64,000 nt of DNA from Brevundimonas mediterranea (GTDB lineage: Bacteria > Pseudomonadota > Alphaproteobacteria > Caulobacterales > Caulobacteraceae), in contig NZ_CP048751.1 in NCBI RefSeq assembly GCF_011064825.1, positions 1,798,001-1,862,000 of the forward strand, given 5' to 3'. Position numbers and translations under genes: made by a program. Of the stretch, positions 24,723 to 37,119 are shown one piece after another. Position 1 is the first letter of the stretch; each line of letters begins with the position of its first letter. Below the pieces are notes generated by a model, which did no database searches, had not been told where the DNA came from, and saw nothing but the letters and a program-made list of their open reading frames with translations.

Positions 24723-25922
24723 ATGTCTCGCGCCGCCGACGAGCCGATGAACCCGAGCCCGCCGCGCATCGCCCGCGGCGGCTTGCTGGACGCGCTCCGC
24801 TTCGTCGTCGGGGCGCTGATCATCCTCTACCATTTCCGCGAGGCCTCGCCGGTGCCGCTGCCTGAGCTGCATCCGGTGTTCGAGCGCGGCTATCTGCTCA
24901 CCGACTTCTTCATCATCGACTCCGGCTATGTCCTCGCTCGCATCTACGGCGACCGGCTCGCCGCCGGCCAGGTCTCGCTGCGTGCCTATGCGCGCCAGCG
25001 GTTGCTGCGGGTCGTCCCGGCCCACCTGGTCGTCAGCCTCATCCTCATTGTCCTCGTCGGCGGCGCCGCCCTGGCGGGGATCGCGCCCAGCAATCCGCGC
25101 TGGTTCGACTGGTCGCAACTGCCCGCGCAGGTGCTGCTGGTCCAGGCCTATGGCGTGCCGGGCGGGCAGGGGTGGAACGCCCCGACCTGGACCCTCTCGG
25201 CCCTGATCGGCTGCTATCTCCTGTTGCCGTGGATCTGCCGCGCCCTGTGGCGCTGGCCGCCGGTCGTCGTGGTCATCGGCGCGACTCTCCTCGTCGTCGC
25301 CGCCGACGTCGCGGCGTGTTTCTGGCTCGGCGATCCAATCTACCGCCTGCCGATGCGCTACGGCATCCTGCGCGCCCTACCGCTGTTCCTGCTCGGGGTC
25401 GCGGCGGCCTTCTACGGCGCGCGGGTCTACGTCGGGCCGCGTCTGGCCGGAGCGATCGTCGTCGGCGCCGCCGTCGCCCTGGGGGTCCTTCAGGCCTTCG
25501 GCGCCTTCAGCCTGCTGTCGCTGGGCCTGATGACCGTGATCATCTGGGCCGCCGGCGCCGTACCGGTGCGCAGGCCTTCGCGGCTGATCGAGCATCTGGC
25601 CCTGATGTCTTTTTCGATGTTCCTCACCAATGAGGTGAGGAACATCGTCTGGTTCGGCCTGCTCGACGCCCTGGGACAGGAGGCCTGGTCGTCCGGGGTT
25701 CGCTGGGCCCTGTGGACCGTCGGCTTCGTCTGGGCCTTCGTGGCCGCCGCGGTGTTCCGCTACGGCTTCGACCGTCCGGTCCAGACCTGGCTCAATCCTT
25801 CCGGGTTGACGCGGACCGACGGGGAGAAGGCTCGGTGTCCGGCGCCGCCTGTAGTCACGCCGGAAAGTCTCGGCTCTGGGGGGCCGGGAAAGAAACTGGC
25901 TGAACGCGCGGCGCTCCGGTGA
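24723..25922 (+). CDS. acyltransferase 3 family integral membrane protein
   Basis: A 399-residue OafA/acyltransferase-3 protein with about ten helices. The catalytic-type histidine region is LDALRFVVGALIILYHF (H at the end of helix 1), followed by DFFIIDSGYVLARIYG and the RxxR-like AYARQRLLRVVPAH. These enzymes move acyl groups onto envelope sugars or lipids. The serine-glycine motif DSGYVLA replaces the more common LSGF. An alternative start is the ATG at 24747. A paralogue is at 58472-59596. Substrate unknown. Confidence 0.85.
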   Translation: MSRAADEPMNPSPPRIARGGLLDALRFVVGALIILYHFREASPVPLPELHPVFERGYLLTDFFIIDSGYVLARIYGDRLAAGQVSLRAYARQRLLRVVPAHLVVSLILIVLVGGAALAGIAPSNPRWFDWSQLPAQVLLVQAYGVPGGQGWNAPTWTLSALIGCYLLLPWICRALWRWPPVVVVIGATLLVVAADVAACFWLGDPIYRLPMRYGILRALPLFLLGVAAAFYGARVYVGPRLAGAIVVGAAVALGVLQAFGAFSLLSLGLMTVIIWAAGAVPVRRPSRLIEHLALMSFSMFLTNEVRNIVWFGLLDALGQEAWSSGVRWALWTVGFVWAFVAAAVFRYGFDRPVQTWLNPSGLTRTDGEKARCPAPPVVTPESLGSGGPGKKLAERAALR

Positions 25923-25947
25923 AGGAACCGACACCGGTCGTTTTCCT

Positions 25948-25978
25948 TTGCATCTCCAGTGGCTGGAGGACGTAGTCT
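25948..25978 (+). promoter_or_regulatory. MerR-type promoter of the Zn/Cd ATPase gene
   Basis: -35 TTGCAT (25948-25953), 19-base spacer, -10 TAGTCT (25973-25978), with the dyad TCTCCAG-N3-CTGGAGG inside. The half-sites match those of the promoters at 14706-14736 and 14786-14816, pointing to the same MerR regulator. Confidence 0.8.
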
Positions 25979-26004
25979 CCGGCTGAGTGACGACAGGAGC
26001 GGGC

Positions 26005-28161
26005 ATGGCGGCGGAAACCTTCGAAAGCCGATACCGGGTCAGCGGCATGGATTGCGCCGGTTGCGGCCGCAAGATCGACACCGCCGTTCGCCAACTGCCG
26101 GGCGTGGAGGACGTTTCCGTGACGGTGCCGACCGGCGCGCTCAGGGTTCGGCATGGCGGCGAGGTCACCGACCAGGCGGTCCTGGGTCAGCTCCGCAGTC
26201 TTGGTTATGACGGGGAAGCCCTGACGCCCTCCGGGAGCGCCGGCCCGGCGGCTGGCGATCCCGGCAATGCTGTTGGCCGGGAGGACGCTAGGCCATGGTG
26301 GTGGACTGGAAAGGCGCGCCTGACCGCGCTTTGCGGTCTGGCGCTGCTCACGGCCTATGGCGTGGGGACGCTGTTTCCCTCTGTCGAACTCTACGCCTTT
26401 CTGGCGGCGTTGGCCGTAGGGCTTGTTCCCGTGGCGTGGCGCGCGCTGTCGGCGGCCCGCTACGGCACGCCCTTCTCCATCGAAATGCTGATGACCATCG
26501 CCGCGGTGGGCGCGGTCTTCATCGGTGCGGCGGAAGAGGCCGCCGCCGTCGTCCTGTTGTTCCTCATCGGCGAGATGCTGGAAGGCGTGGCGGCGGGGCG
26601 CGCCCGCAATAGCATCCAGGGTCTCGCCGCCCTCGTGCCCAAAACCGCCTTTGTCGAGGTCGACGGCGTGACGACGGAAGTCGCAGCCGAATCCGTGGAA
26701 ATCGGGGCTCTCATTCTGATCCGGCCCGGCGACCGGGTGCCGGCCGACGGCGAGATCATCGAGGGCGCCGGGGACCTCGACGAGGCCCCCGTGACGGGCG
26801 AGAGCGTGCCCAGGCGCAAGGTCGTCGGCGATCCCGTGTTCGCCGGCACGATCAACGGCGGCAGCGTTCTGAGAGTCCGCGTCACGGCTTCGGCCTCGGA
26901 CAATACCATCGCCCGCGTCGTGCGGCTGGTCGAGGAGGCGCAGGAGTCGAAGTCGCCGACCGAGCGCTTCATCGACCGCTTCTCCAAAATCTACACCCCG
27001 GGCGTTCTCGTCTTCGGGGCCCTCGTCGCCACGGCGCCGCCGCTGCTCTTTGGCGGGGCGTGGAGCGAATGGATCTACAAGGGCCTCGCCGTCCTGCTGA
27101 TCGGCTGTCCCTGCGCCCTCGTCATCTCCACCCCCGCCGCCATCGCCGCCGGCCTCTCGGCGGGGGCCCGGCGCGGCCTGCTGATGAAGGGCGGGGCGGT
27201 TCTGGAGACGCTCGGCAAGATCACGGCCATCGCCTTCGACAAGACCGGCACCCTGACCGCCGGCAAACCCGTCGTCACCGACCTCGTGGCCGGATCACAC
27301 GATTCCTCAGCCCTGCTGTCCCTGGCGGCGGCGCTGGAGACGGGGTCCAGCCATCCGCTGGCCCTCGCCATCCTCGCCCGGGCCGAGGCCGACGCGATCT
27401 CCGCCCCGCCGGCCGCCGCCACCCACGCCATCGCGGGCGAGGGCGTCGAGGGCGAGGTCGGCGGTGAGCGGATCTTCCTCGGCTCGCCCCAGGCCGCGGC
27501 CAGGCGAGTCCCGATCTCGCCGGCCCAGGACGCCGCCATCGCCGCCCTGAACGCCGAGGGCAAGACCGTCTCCGTCCTCATCGCCGGGGGCGGGATCGCC
27601 GGGTTCCTGGCCATGCGCGACGAGGCCCGTCCCGACGCCGTCGCGGGCCTCGCCGACCTCAAGGCGCGGGGCATACGCACCATCATGCTGACCGGCGACA
27701 ACCGCCGCACGGCCGAGGCGGTCGCCGCCGGCCTGGGCATCGAACCCCGGGCCGAACTGCTGCCGCAGGACAAGCTGGTGATCGTCAAGGCCCTGCAGGC
27801 GGAGGGCCTGGTCGTGGCCAAGGTCGGCGACGGCATCAACGACGCCCCGGCCCTGGCCCAGGCGGATGTCGGCATCGCCATGGGCGGGGGAACCGACGTG
27901 GCGCTGGAGACGGCGGACGCCGCGGTCCTGCACGGGCGGGTGCGGGACATCCCCGACATGATCGCCCTGTCGCAAGGGGTGATGGGCAATATCCGGCAGA
28001 ACATCACCATCGCTTTGGGGCTGAAGGCCGTCTTCCTGGTCACCACCGTGATCGGGGTGACCGGCCTGTGGCCCGCCATCCTGGCCGACACCGGGGCCAC
28101 GGTGTTCGTCACCGCCAACGCCATGCGGCTGCTGCGCTGGACCCCGCGTCACCAGACCTGA
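26005..28161 (+). CDS. ZntA/CadA-type Zn/Cd/Pb-exporting P-type ATPase
   Basis: A 718-residue P1B-ATPase. N-terminal HMA domain with GMDC-A-GC (about 14-18), two leading helices, actuator motif TGES, the membrane metal site CPCALVIST, phosphorylation loop DKTGTLTAGK, SSHPLALAIL (HP motif), and the hinge GDGINDAPALAQADVGIAMG. The CPC plus a late conserved Asp after the hinge fits Zn/Cd/Pb pumps (P1B-2). The ATG at 26005 has AGGAG five bases upstream and is preferred over a GTG at 25987. The MerR-type promoter upstream ties it to the regulator at 13131-13565. It pumps metal from cytoplasm to periplasm, where CzcCBA can pick it up. Confidence 0.95.
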   Translation: MAAETFESRYRVSGMDCAGCGRKIDTAVRQLPGVEDVSVTVPTGALRVRHGGEVTDQAVLGQLRSLGYDGEALTPSGSAGPAAGDPGNAVGREDARPWWWTGKARLTALCGLALLTAYGVGTLFPSVELYAFLAALAVGLVPVAWRALSAARYGTPFSIEMLMTIAAVGAVFIGAAEEAAAVVLLFLIGEMLEGVAAGRARNSIQGLAALVPKTAFVEVDGVTTEVAAESVEIGALILIRPGDRVPADGEIIEGAGDLDEAPVTGESVPRRKVVGDPVFAGTINGGSVLRVRVTASASDNTIARVVRLVEEAQESKSPTERFIDRFSKIYTPGVLVFGALVATAPPLLFGGAWSEWIYKGLAVLLIGCPCALVISTPAAIAAGLSAGARRGLLMKGGAVLETLGKITAIAFDKTGTLTAGKPVVTDLVAGSHDSSALLSLAAALETGSSHPLALAILARAEADAISAPPAAATHAIAGEGVEGEVGGERIFLGSPQAAARRVPISPAQDAAIAALNAEGKTVSVLIAGGGIAGFLAMRDEARPDAVAGLADLKARGIRTIMLTGDNRRTAEAVAAGLGIEPRAELLPQDKLVIVKALQAEGLVVAKVGDGINDAPALAQADVGIAMGGGTDVALETADAAVLHGRVRDIPDMIALSQGVMGNIRQNITIALGLKAVFLVTTVIGVTGLWPAILADTGATVFVTANAMRLLRWTPRHQT

Positions 28162-28666
28162 GGGAAGGACCGCCGGATCGGAGACACCCGGGTCCGGATC
28201 CCGGTCGGACCGCGTGGCGGGCGACGGGTCAGGGAGCGTCCGAAATCGGGCAACCATGCCTTCGCTCACGGATTGCGCCGGGATCAGGCAAGCGCGCCGG
28301 AGCTGACTGCAGGGATTCATGGGCGAGGAGATTGACGATCCGCCGGACGCCGGCCGCGGAGGCGAGCCGTCCGATGCGGCGAACGCTCGCGTCGAGGCCG
28401 ATCCGGGCGAAAGCGCGATGCGGCCAAGGCTGCATATGACGGGCAGGGGCCTCAGCCCGGCCGAGTACCGCGCCCAGCACGGCGCCCACCCGCATCAGGC
28501 CGACGTCTCGCGCGGCGCCGTCCGCAGCGGCGAGGGCGACGGTGTCGACCGCCGGCAGGACATGGCGAGGCGGGGGTGCTGGCCCGACAGGCCGTAACGC
28601 GATCCACCCGCGTCGGAGCCCGTCCTCCTCCGCCCAGGCGGATCGGTCGCTCGCGGCCCCGGCGTA
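28162..28666. other. gene-poor stretch with possible MucR/Ros-like remnant
   Basis: No intact gene. On the plus strand around 28418-28490 the translation MRPRLHMTGRGLSPAEYRAQHG resembles the C-terminal HLxxxHGLTPxEYR part of MucR/Ros zinc-finger regulators, but the zinc-finger cysteines and the expected tail are missing. This is a weak resemblance; the rest shows nothing I can name. Confidence 0.3.
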
Positions 28667-29142
28667 TCAGGCGCCGTTGTGGCGACCGAACACGCGGCTC
28701 GACCCGTCGTTAAGAATCAGGACGGTCGTTTAGGGTTCGCGCCCGGCGGCCTCCATGCCCGGCGAGCCGGCGGGCATGCCGGGCGCGCTCAGCGCCCGGG
28801 CGGCGGGGCGTTCGCTGAGCAGGCGGTCGACGTCGCCGGCCGGGACATGGCCCTCGATGGCGTAGGCGCCCATCACGGCCGTGTGGCACGAGGCCAGCCG
28901 GTCGGGAATCCCGTGCCGGGCCCGGATGGGGGCGAGGTCCTCGCGCTCGACGACCTCGACGGTCCAGCCGGCTTGGCGCATGTGGGCGATCCAGCCGCCG
29001 CAGCAGCCGCACCACGGGGTCTTGTAGGCGGTCATCCGCTTCTGGGGCGCGGCGAGCGCCGGGCCCCCGACGCCGGCGAGCGCGAGGCCGGCAGCGCCGT
29101 CAGAACGGCGCGTCGGGAGGGGGAGGGCGAAGAAGCGGGCAT
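28667..29142 (-). pseudogene. DUF411 metal-binding protein gene with frameshift and nonsense codon
   Basis: DUF411 proteins are small exported proteins found with copper-resistance genes. Here the core is clear (KTPWCGCCGGWIAHMRQAGW, HGIPDRLASCHTAVMGAYAIEGHVP). The likely start at 29142 (AGGA upstream) begins a twin-arginine-like signal MPASSPSPSRRAVLTAL, but the frame must shift by one missing base near 29093 to continue as AGLALAGVGGPALAA. Near the end, the TAA at 28730-28732 replaces the tyrosine codon seen in the intact paralogue (REPYETLLILK at 44482-44952); beyond it the frame continues as TTVLILNDGSSRVFGRHNGA to a stop at 28667. Two independent lesions argue for a decayed gene, or for local sequence errors. 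Confidence 0.8.
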
Positions 29143-29295
29143 GACGGATCCTGGCGAGCGAGGCGACAATCCTAGCCGGATCGCCGGGCGTTGGCGACGC
29201 AGACGATGTCGCGGGCTGCCGCCAGGCCCGGTCCCTCAGGATGTGAGCAGACCGCCCCGGCTCGACGACCGGGGGAGCGTCGCGCGCGGGGCGGG

Positions 29296-31333
29296 CTATG
29301 GGACATTCCGCCTCAGGTCGTCGAGCCAGACCCGGGCGCTCGCGTCCGAGGGCGCCCGCCAGTCGCCTCGCGGCGAAAGGTTGCCGCCGGACATCACCTT
29401 GGGGCCGTTCGGCATGGCGGAGCGCTTGAACTGGCTGAGGGCGAAGAAGCGGGTGACGAACACCTCCAGCCATTGCTTGATCGTCGGCAGATCGTAGGCG
29501 GCGCGCGCGGCGGCCGGGAAGTGGGCCGGCCACGCCCCCGCCTCGACATCCCGCCAGGCGTGCCAGGCCAGGAAGGCGACCTTGGAGGGACGCAGGCCGT
29601 AGCGCGTCAGGTAGAACAGGTTGAAATCCTGCAGTTCGTAGGGCCCGATCTTGGACTGCGTGCTCTGCAGCGCGCCCGCAGCGGCCTGCGGCACCAACTC
29701 GGGCGAAATCTCCGTGCCCAGGACGCCAAGCAAGGTCGCCGAGGCCGCCTCGTCGAACTGCCCGGTGGCCGCGACCCAACGGATCAGGTGCTGGATGAGG
29801 GTCTTGGGAACCGAGCCGTTGACGTTGTAGTGGCTCATGTGGTCGCCGACGCCGTAAGTCTGCCAGCCCAGCGCCGACTCGGACAGTTGCCGGTGCCGAG
29901 CACCAGGCCCTCGCGCTGGTTGGCGAGCCGAAACAGGAAGTCGCTCCTCAGTCCTGCCTGGACGTTTTCAAAGGTGACGTCGTAGACCGGTTCGCCGCGG
30001 GCGAACGGGTGCCCGATCGCCTCCAGCATCGTCCGCGCCGCAGGCCGGATGTCGATCTCCTCGCCCGTCACCCCGAGGCTTCGCATCAGGGCCCAGGCGT
30101 TGCGCTTGGTGCCCTCGCTGGTCGCGAAGCCCGGCATGGTGAAGCCGAGGATGTCGGTGCGCGGGCGGCCCAGGGCGTCGAAGGCCTTCGACGCGACGAT
30201 CAGGGCGTGGGTGGAGTCGAGGCCGCCGGAAACGCCGACCACGATGCGCCGGACACCGGCGGCGTCGAGGCGCTTGGCGAGACCCTGCACCTGGATGTTG
30301 AAGGCTTCGTAGCAATCCTGGTCCAGGCGGGCCGGATCGTCCGGAACGAACGGAAACCGGTCGTGCGGCCGCAGCAGCCCGATATCGACGTGCTCCGCCG
30401 CATGCTCGAAGGCGATCCGCCGGAAGGCGTGCTCGGGATGGCCGGCGGCGGCGGCGGCGTTGTTGAAGGTGGACGTCCGCAGCCGCTCGAGGCGCATTCG
30501 TTCGACGTCCACGTCCGCCAGGGCCATCTGGGCGACGTCCGGGAAGCGGCGGGTCGCGGCCAGCAGACGGCCGAGCTCGTGGATGGTCGCCTGCCCGTCC
30601 CAGGCCAGGTCGGTGGTGCTCTCGCCGGGCCCGGCCGCGGCGTAGAGGTAGGCGGCCTGGCATCGCATCGACTGCGAGGCGCAGAGCAGCGCGCGCTCGT
30701 CGGCCTTGCCGACCACGATGTTGGACGCCGACAGGTTGCAGAGCAGGGTGGCCCCCGCCAGCGCCGCCAGGGTCGAGGGCGGCGTGGCGGCCCAGAAGTC
30801 CTCGCAAAGCTCCATGTGAAAGGCGAAGTCCGGGACGTCGCTGGCTTCGAAGATCAGGTCCGTCCCGAACGGGGCCGACTGGCCAGCCACGGCGATCTCC
30901 AGGCCACGCACGCCGGCGCCGGGGGCGAACCAGCGGTTCTCGTAATATTCCCGATAGTTCGGCAGGAAGCTCTTCGGCACGACCCCGAGGATGCGGCCGC
31001 GGGCGAGGGCGACGGCGCAATTGTAGAGCCGTCCGTTGCGGACGAGGGGCGCTCCCACCACCAGCACCGGCTGCAGGTCCCGGCTCGCCTGCACCAGCTC
31101 GGCGAGCGCGGCGTTCACCGCCTGAAGGAGGGCGTCCTGGAGCAGGAGGTCGTCGATCGCATAGGCGGACAGGCCCAGCTCCGGAAACAGCATGAGGTCG
31201 GCGCCGCGGGCGTGTCCCTCCCGCGCCAGTTTCAGGGTCTCGAGGAGGTTGGCCGCCGGATCGGCCACGGCGATGCGCGGCGTGCAAACCGCCACACGCA
31301 CGAACCCCTGCGCCCGGTTGGAATAGAGTTCAT
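29296..31333 (-). pseudogene. nadE: glutamine-dependent NAD synthetase gene with two frameshifts
   Basis: NadE makes NAD from deamido-NAD using glutamine or ammonia. The N-terminal nitrilase-type amidase (FPELGLSAYAIDDLL with the Glu, SFLPNYREYYENRW with the Lys, and LCEDFW with the Cys) and the C-terminal synthetase (VGVSGGLDST ATP loop) are both recognisable. The ATG at 31333 follows AAAGGAGG, but one base is missing within the first few codons, and a second is missing near 29889 in the motif that should read [23 protein letters not shown]. The span of 2038 bases plus two gives 680 codons, the normal length, supporting exactly two single-base losses. The gene is otherwise well preserved; either a recent pseudogene with another copy elsewhere, or sequence errors. 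Confidence 0.85.
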
Positions 31334-31492
31334 GCGCTCGGCCTCCTTTGGCGTCGACCGGTACAGGAGCGGCCCGGCGCCCGGCAAGTTGCGCCCTCCG
31401 TCGCGCGCCGCGGCCGCCCGAGCTCGGGCCCGCCGTCATCGCGGGCAGGCGGAGCTCGCTGTCGAGGGCGTCGCGGCGCCCCCGACGGCGGC

Positions 31493-32164
31493 CTACGGCC
31501 GCACGGCCGCGTAGAGGGAGATCGACCCGGTCGGGGTGGGAATCCGCCGCGTCTCGCTCACGGCCTCGAAGCCGGCTTCGCGCATGAGGTCCGGGAGCAC
31601 GCCGAGCGCATTGGGCTCGGTGTGCTCGAAGCCGTCCAGCATCTGAACCTGCCGGAAGAGCAGGCGCATCAAGGGATTCGCCTGGCGGCCGGCGTCGGCC
31701 ATATGCAGCCGGCCGCCGGGTCGAAGCGCGCCCAGGCAGGCGGCGAGGATCGCCCGCTTCACGGGCATCGGGCATTGATGCAGCACCAGGCTCGAGACCA
31801 CCTTGTCCGCGGCCGCGCCCGGCAGGATCGCGGTCAGCGCGTCCCCGTAGCCGGCTCGCCATTCCACGTGGACCCCGGCCCGGCGAGCCTTGTCGCGCGC
31901 GATCTCCAGCACCGCCTTGTCGGGATCGACGCCGATGAGGCGCGATCCCGGCGACGCCGTCTTGAGCTGGATCGCGAAGGTCCCGGTGCCGCAGCCGACG
32001 TCGAGGATTGTCTCGCCAGGCTGCGGATCGGCTTCCGACAGCAGGGCGCACCGCCAGCGACGCTCCCGGGTCATGACGGCCAGCACCCTGTCGTAGGCGC
32101 CGGTGAGCTCGTGGCGACCGAGCGCGGGGACGAAGTCTCTGTCCTGGTTCATGGCGACGAGCAT
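31493..32164 (-). CDS. class I SAM-dependent methyltransferase (paralogue)
   Basis: A 223-residue methyltransferase aligning over its full length with the one at 15483-16133: shared RELTGAYDRVLAVMTRERRWR-like start, TILDVGCGTGTFAIQL SAM loop, VGVDPDKAVLEIARDKA, KVVSSLVLHQCPMPVKRAIL, LRPGGRLHMADAGRQ and GVLPDLMREAGFEAV. Here there is no CDF gene in front; instead an AraC-type regulator gene lies just upstream on the same strand, 39 bases away. A second start at 32152 is possible. Substrate unknown. Confidence 0.85.
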   Translation of the reverse strand: MLVAMNQDRDFVPALGRHELTGAYDRVLAVMTRERRWRCALLSEADPQPGETILDVGCGTGTFAIQLKTASPGSRLIGVDPDKAVLEIARDKARRAGVHVEWRAGYGDALTAILPGAAADKVVSSLVLHQCPMPVKRAILAACLGALRPGGRLHMADAGRQANPLMRLLFRQVQMLDGFEHTEPNALGVLPDLMREAGFEAVSETRRIPTPTGSISLYAAVRP

Positions 32165-32203
32165 CGCCTGGATTCGGGCTCGCCGCTTGAACGAAGCGGC
32201 TGC

Positions 32204-32908
32204 TCAGCCGGAGGGGACCAGGCGCCGCGGCTGCACCCCGAACATCGCCTTCATCGTCCGCGCGAGGTGCGCGCCGTCGGAGAAGCCGGCCTCATGGGCG
32301 GCGGTGGTCACGTCGACCCCGCCCGCCAGCAGTGTCGCCGCAAGCTGCAGCCGCCGCCAGAGGACGAACCGCTTGAACGACAAGCCTTGCGCTTCGGCGA
32401 AGACGTGACGGAACCGGTCGGCCGACAAACCCGCGCGGCCCGCAGCCGCATCGAGCCGCACGGGGCCTTCCGAGAGCGCGGCGTCGATGAACGTCAGGAC
32501 GCCGGCCATCCAGGACACCGCGGGCGCGGCCGGCTCGCCTCCGGCTCCGCCCGCCTGGTCCGACCAGAACCGCCGACGGCCCTCGGCCGCCAGCACGTGG
32601 GCGCTGGACGCGCGGACGAGCACGGCCCGAAGCGCCGCGCGCGCCTCCACGCCCAGACTTCCCGGCTCGAAAAACAGGATCTCGGCCTGCGCCGCGGCGC
32701 CGAGCCGATGGCCCACGAGCGGATCGACGAGAAACGCCGTGGCGCGAAGGACGCGGCCGCCCGCAGTCTCGACGGCGATCGGCCGGTCGGCGAACACCGC
32801 CTGCGCCGCGAGGTGCCGGTGAAGCGCGTTGTCGCCGACCGCGCCGCGCCACCGCGCCCAGCCCGGGCCGATCTGCAGACCCCCGCGCCAGGCGCCGTCA
32901 GGGCTCAC
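32204..32908 (-). CDS. AraC family transcriptional regulator
   Basis: A 234-residue protein with an N-terminal cupin-like sensor region (about 1-120) and a C-terminal AraC-type double helix-turn-helix: VRLDAAAGRAGLSADRFRHVFAEAQGLSFKRFVLWRRLQLAATLL and VDVTTAAHEAGFSDGAHLARTMKAMFGVQP. The final PRRLVPS is typical of the fold. It is followed after 39 bases by the methyltransferase gene, so it may control that gene. Signal unknown. Confidence 0.88.
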   Translation of the reverse strand: MSPDGAWRGGLQIGPGWARWRGAVGDNALHRHLAAQAVFADRPIAVETAGGRVLRATAFLVDPLVGHRLGAAAQAEILFFEPGSLGVEARAALRAVLVRASSAHVLAAEGRRRFWSDQAGGAGGEPAAPAVSWMAGVLTFIDAALSEGPVRLDAAAGRAGLSADRFRHVFAEAQGLSFKRFVLWRRLQLAATLLAGGVDVTTAAHEAGFSDGAHLARTMKAMFGVQPRRLVPSG

Positions 32909-32944
32909 CGGCGCGCCACAGGCGGGAAACGACGCCGGATGGGG

Positions 32945-33262
32945 TCAGTCACGGTCCCGGCCCCCGGATCGGCCGCGGCGATCTCGCTCGTCGCGGCGGT
33001 CGGATCGCGCGGGCTCGTCGGCGTCGTCCTCGAGGCGCTCTTCCCGCGCCCCGGACGCCACGCCGGCGGGACCGATTCGCCAGCTCACGACGGCGACCAC
33101 CAGGAGCACCAGCAGCAGGGCGGCGGCCACCGAGCCCCGGCGGGACCGCCCAAGAAGATCCGACGCGGGCGCCCGTCGTTGAGGAGTCAGATCGATGGAC
33201 CTCAGCAGGCACGACAGGCGTGCCTCGCCCGACCTTGAGGGCATTCCGTTCATGTCGCTCAT
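32945..33262 (-). CDS. hypothetical single-span membrane protein
   Basis: A 105-residue protein. A short N-terminal part (MSDMNGMPSRSGEARLSCLLRS) is followed by one strong helix (VAAALLLVLLVVAVVSW, about 50-66) and a highly charged R/D/E-rich tail (EERLEDDADEPARSDRRDERD). The start at 33262 has AGGAGGT six bases upstream, a strong site, while the longer frame to 33313 does not. No family recognised. It lies 297 bases downstream of the end of the cus operon on the same strand but beyond a terminator, so it has its own promoter. Confidence 0.6.
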   Translation of the reverse strand: MSDMNGMPSRSGEARLSCLLRSIDLTPQRRAPASDLLGRSRRGSVAAALLLVLLVVAVVSWRIGPAGVASGAREERLEDDADEPARSDRRDERDRRGRSGGRDRD

Positions 33263-33472
33263 GTCACCCACCTCCTTCAAGATCGAACTCGGGTACTCCA
33301 AGGCGAGTTCCAACGCTGCGGTCCCTCAGTCCACGGTTCGGCTTGTTCGCACGACATCCCCGCGCCGAGCGCCGCCTCGAAGCCCATTCGGGTTCGGACC
33401 GAAACAACTCGGACAGTCGGCACTGTCCATCTTCACGCCGCTTTGAAGCCGTCTGCTGAACCCATAAAGGCT

Positions 33473-33510
33473 CGACGCGGCGGAGAAGCCAAAGGTTCCC
33501 CGCCGCGTCG
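33473..33510 (-). terminator. terminator of the cusCBAF operon
   Basis: Perfect 11-bp stem (CGACGCGGCGG at 33473-33483 with CCGCCGCGTCG at 33500-33510) just downstream of the cusF stop on the minus strand, followed there by AGCCTTTAT. Confidence 0.6.
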
Positions 33511-33559
33511 TCAACCCGGACGCCGCCGCCCCGTGCGACGACAGTCCGGCAGCAGGGGA

Positions 33560-33966
33560 TTACTGCGGCCGAATCGCCTTCACTTCGCCCGCGCTGCCTG
33601 TAACGACCAGATCAAACTCGACCCGGTCGCCGACCTTCGCCTGGTCAATCAGGGCGGGTGACGCCGCGAAGCCCATGGTCATCGCGGGCCATTCCAGACT
33701 GGCGATCGGCTCGTGCTCGATCGTGATCTTGCCGCCCTCCGCGTCGATGGCCGAAATCACCCCGCGCGCGGTCGCGGACTCCTCTCCGGCCGCCGACGAC
33801 ATGGCGTCCATCTCCGCCGGCGCCGCGGGGGCAACGGCGGAACCGGTGGCGGCTGGGGTTTCCGTCTCCGTCGCCGGCTGCTGACTGCAGGCCGTCAGGC
33901 CGATGACTGCCCCGGCTGACAGGCTCAGACCGAGAGCGAGCGTGCGCGACTTCACAAACAGGTTTT

Positions 33967-33970
<4 letters not shown>
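33560..33970 (-). CDS. cusF: CusF-like periplasmic copper-binding lipoprotein
   Basis: A 136-residue protein. A lipoprotein signal (LTAC at about 28, lipobox) is followed by an Ala/Pro-rich linker with Met residues and a CusF domain: [32 protein letters not shown] contains the Cu(I)/Ag(I) ligands His, Trp, Met and Met (H...W-P-A-M-T-M). CusF hands copper to the CusB/CusA pump. Its start overlaps the cusA stop by four bases, so it is the last gene of the operon. Unlike E. coli CusF, which is soluble, this one is likely membrane-anchored. Confidence 0.9.

Positions 33971-37115
<3,145 letters not shown>

Positions 37116-37119
<4 letters not shown>

Noticed and set aside
28418..28490. Functional MucR/Ros regulator
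   Set aside because: Only a short EYRAQHG-type resemblance; zinc-finger cysteines and tail are missing, so it is mentioned only as a possible remnant.
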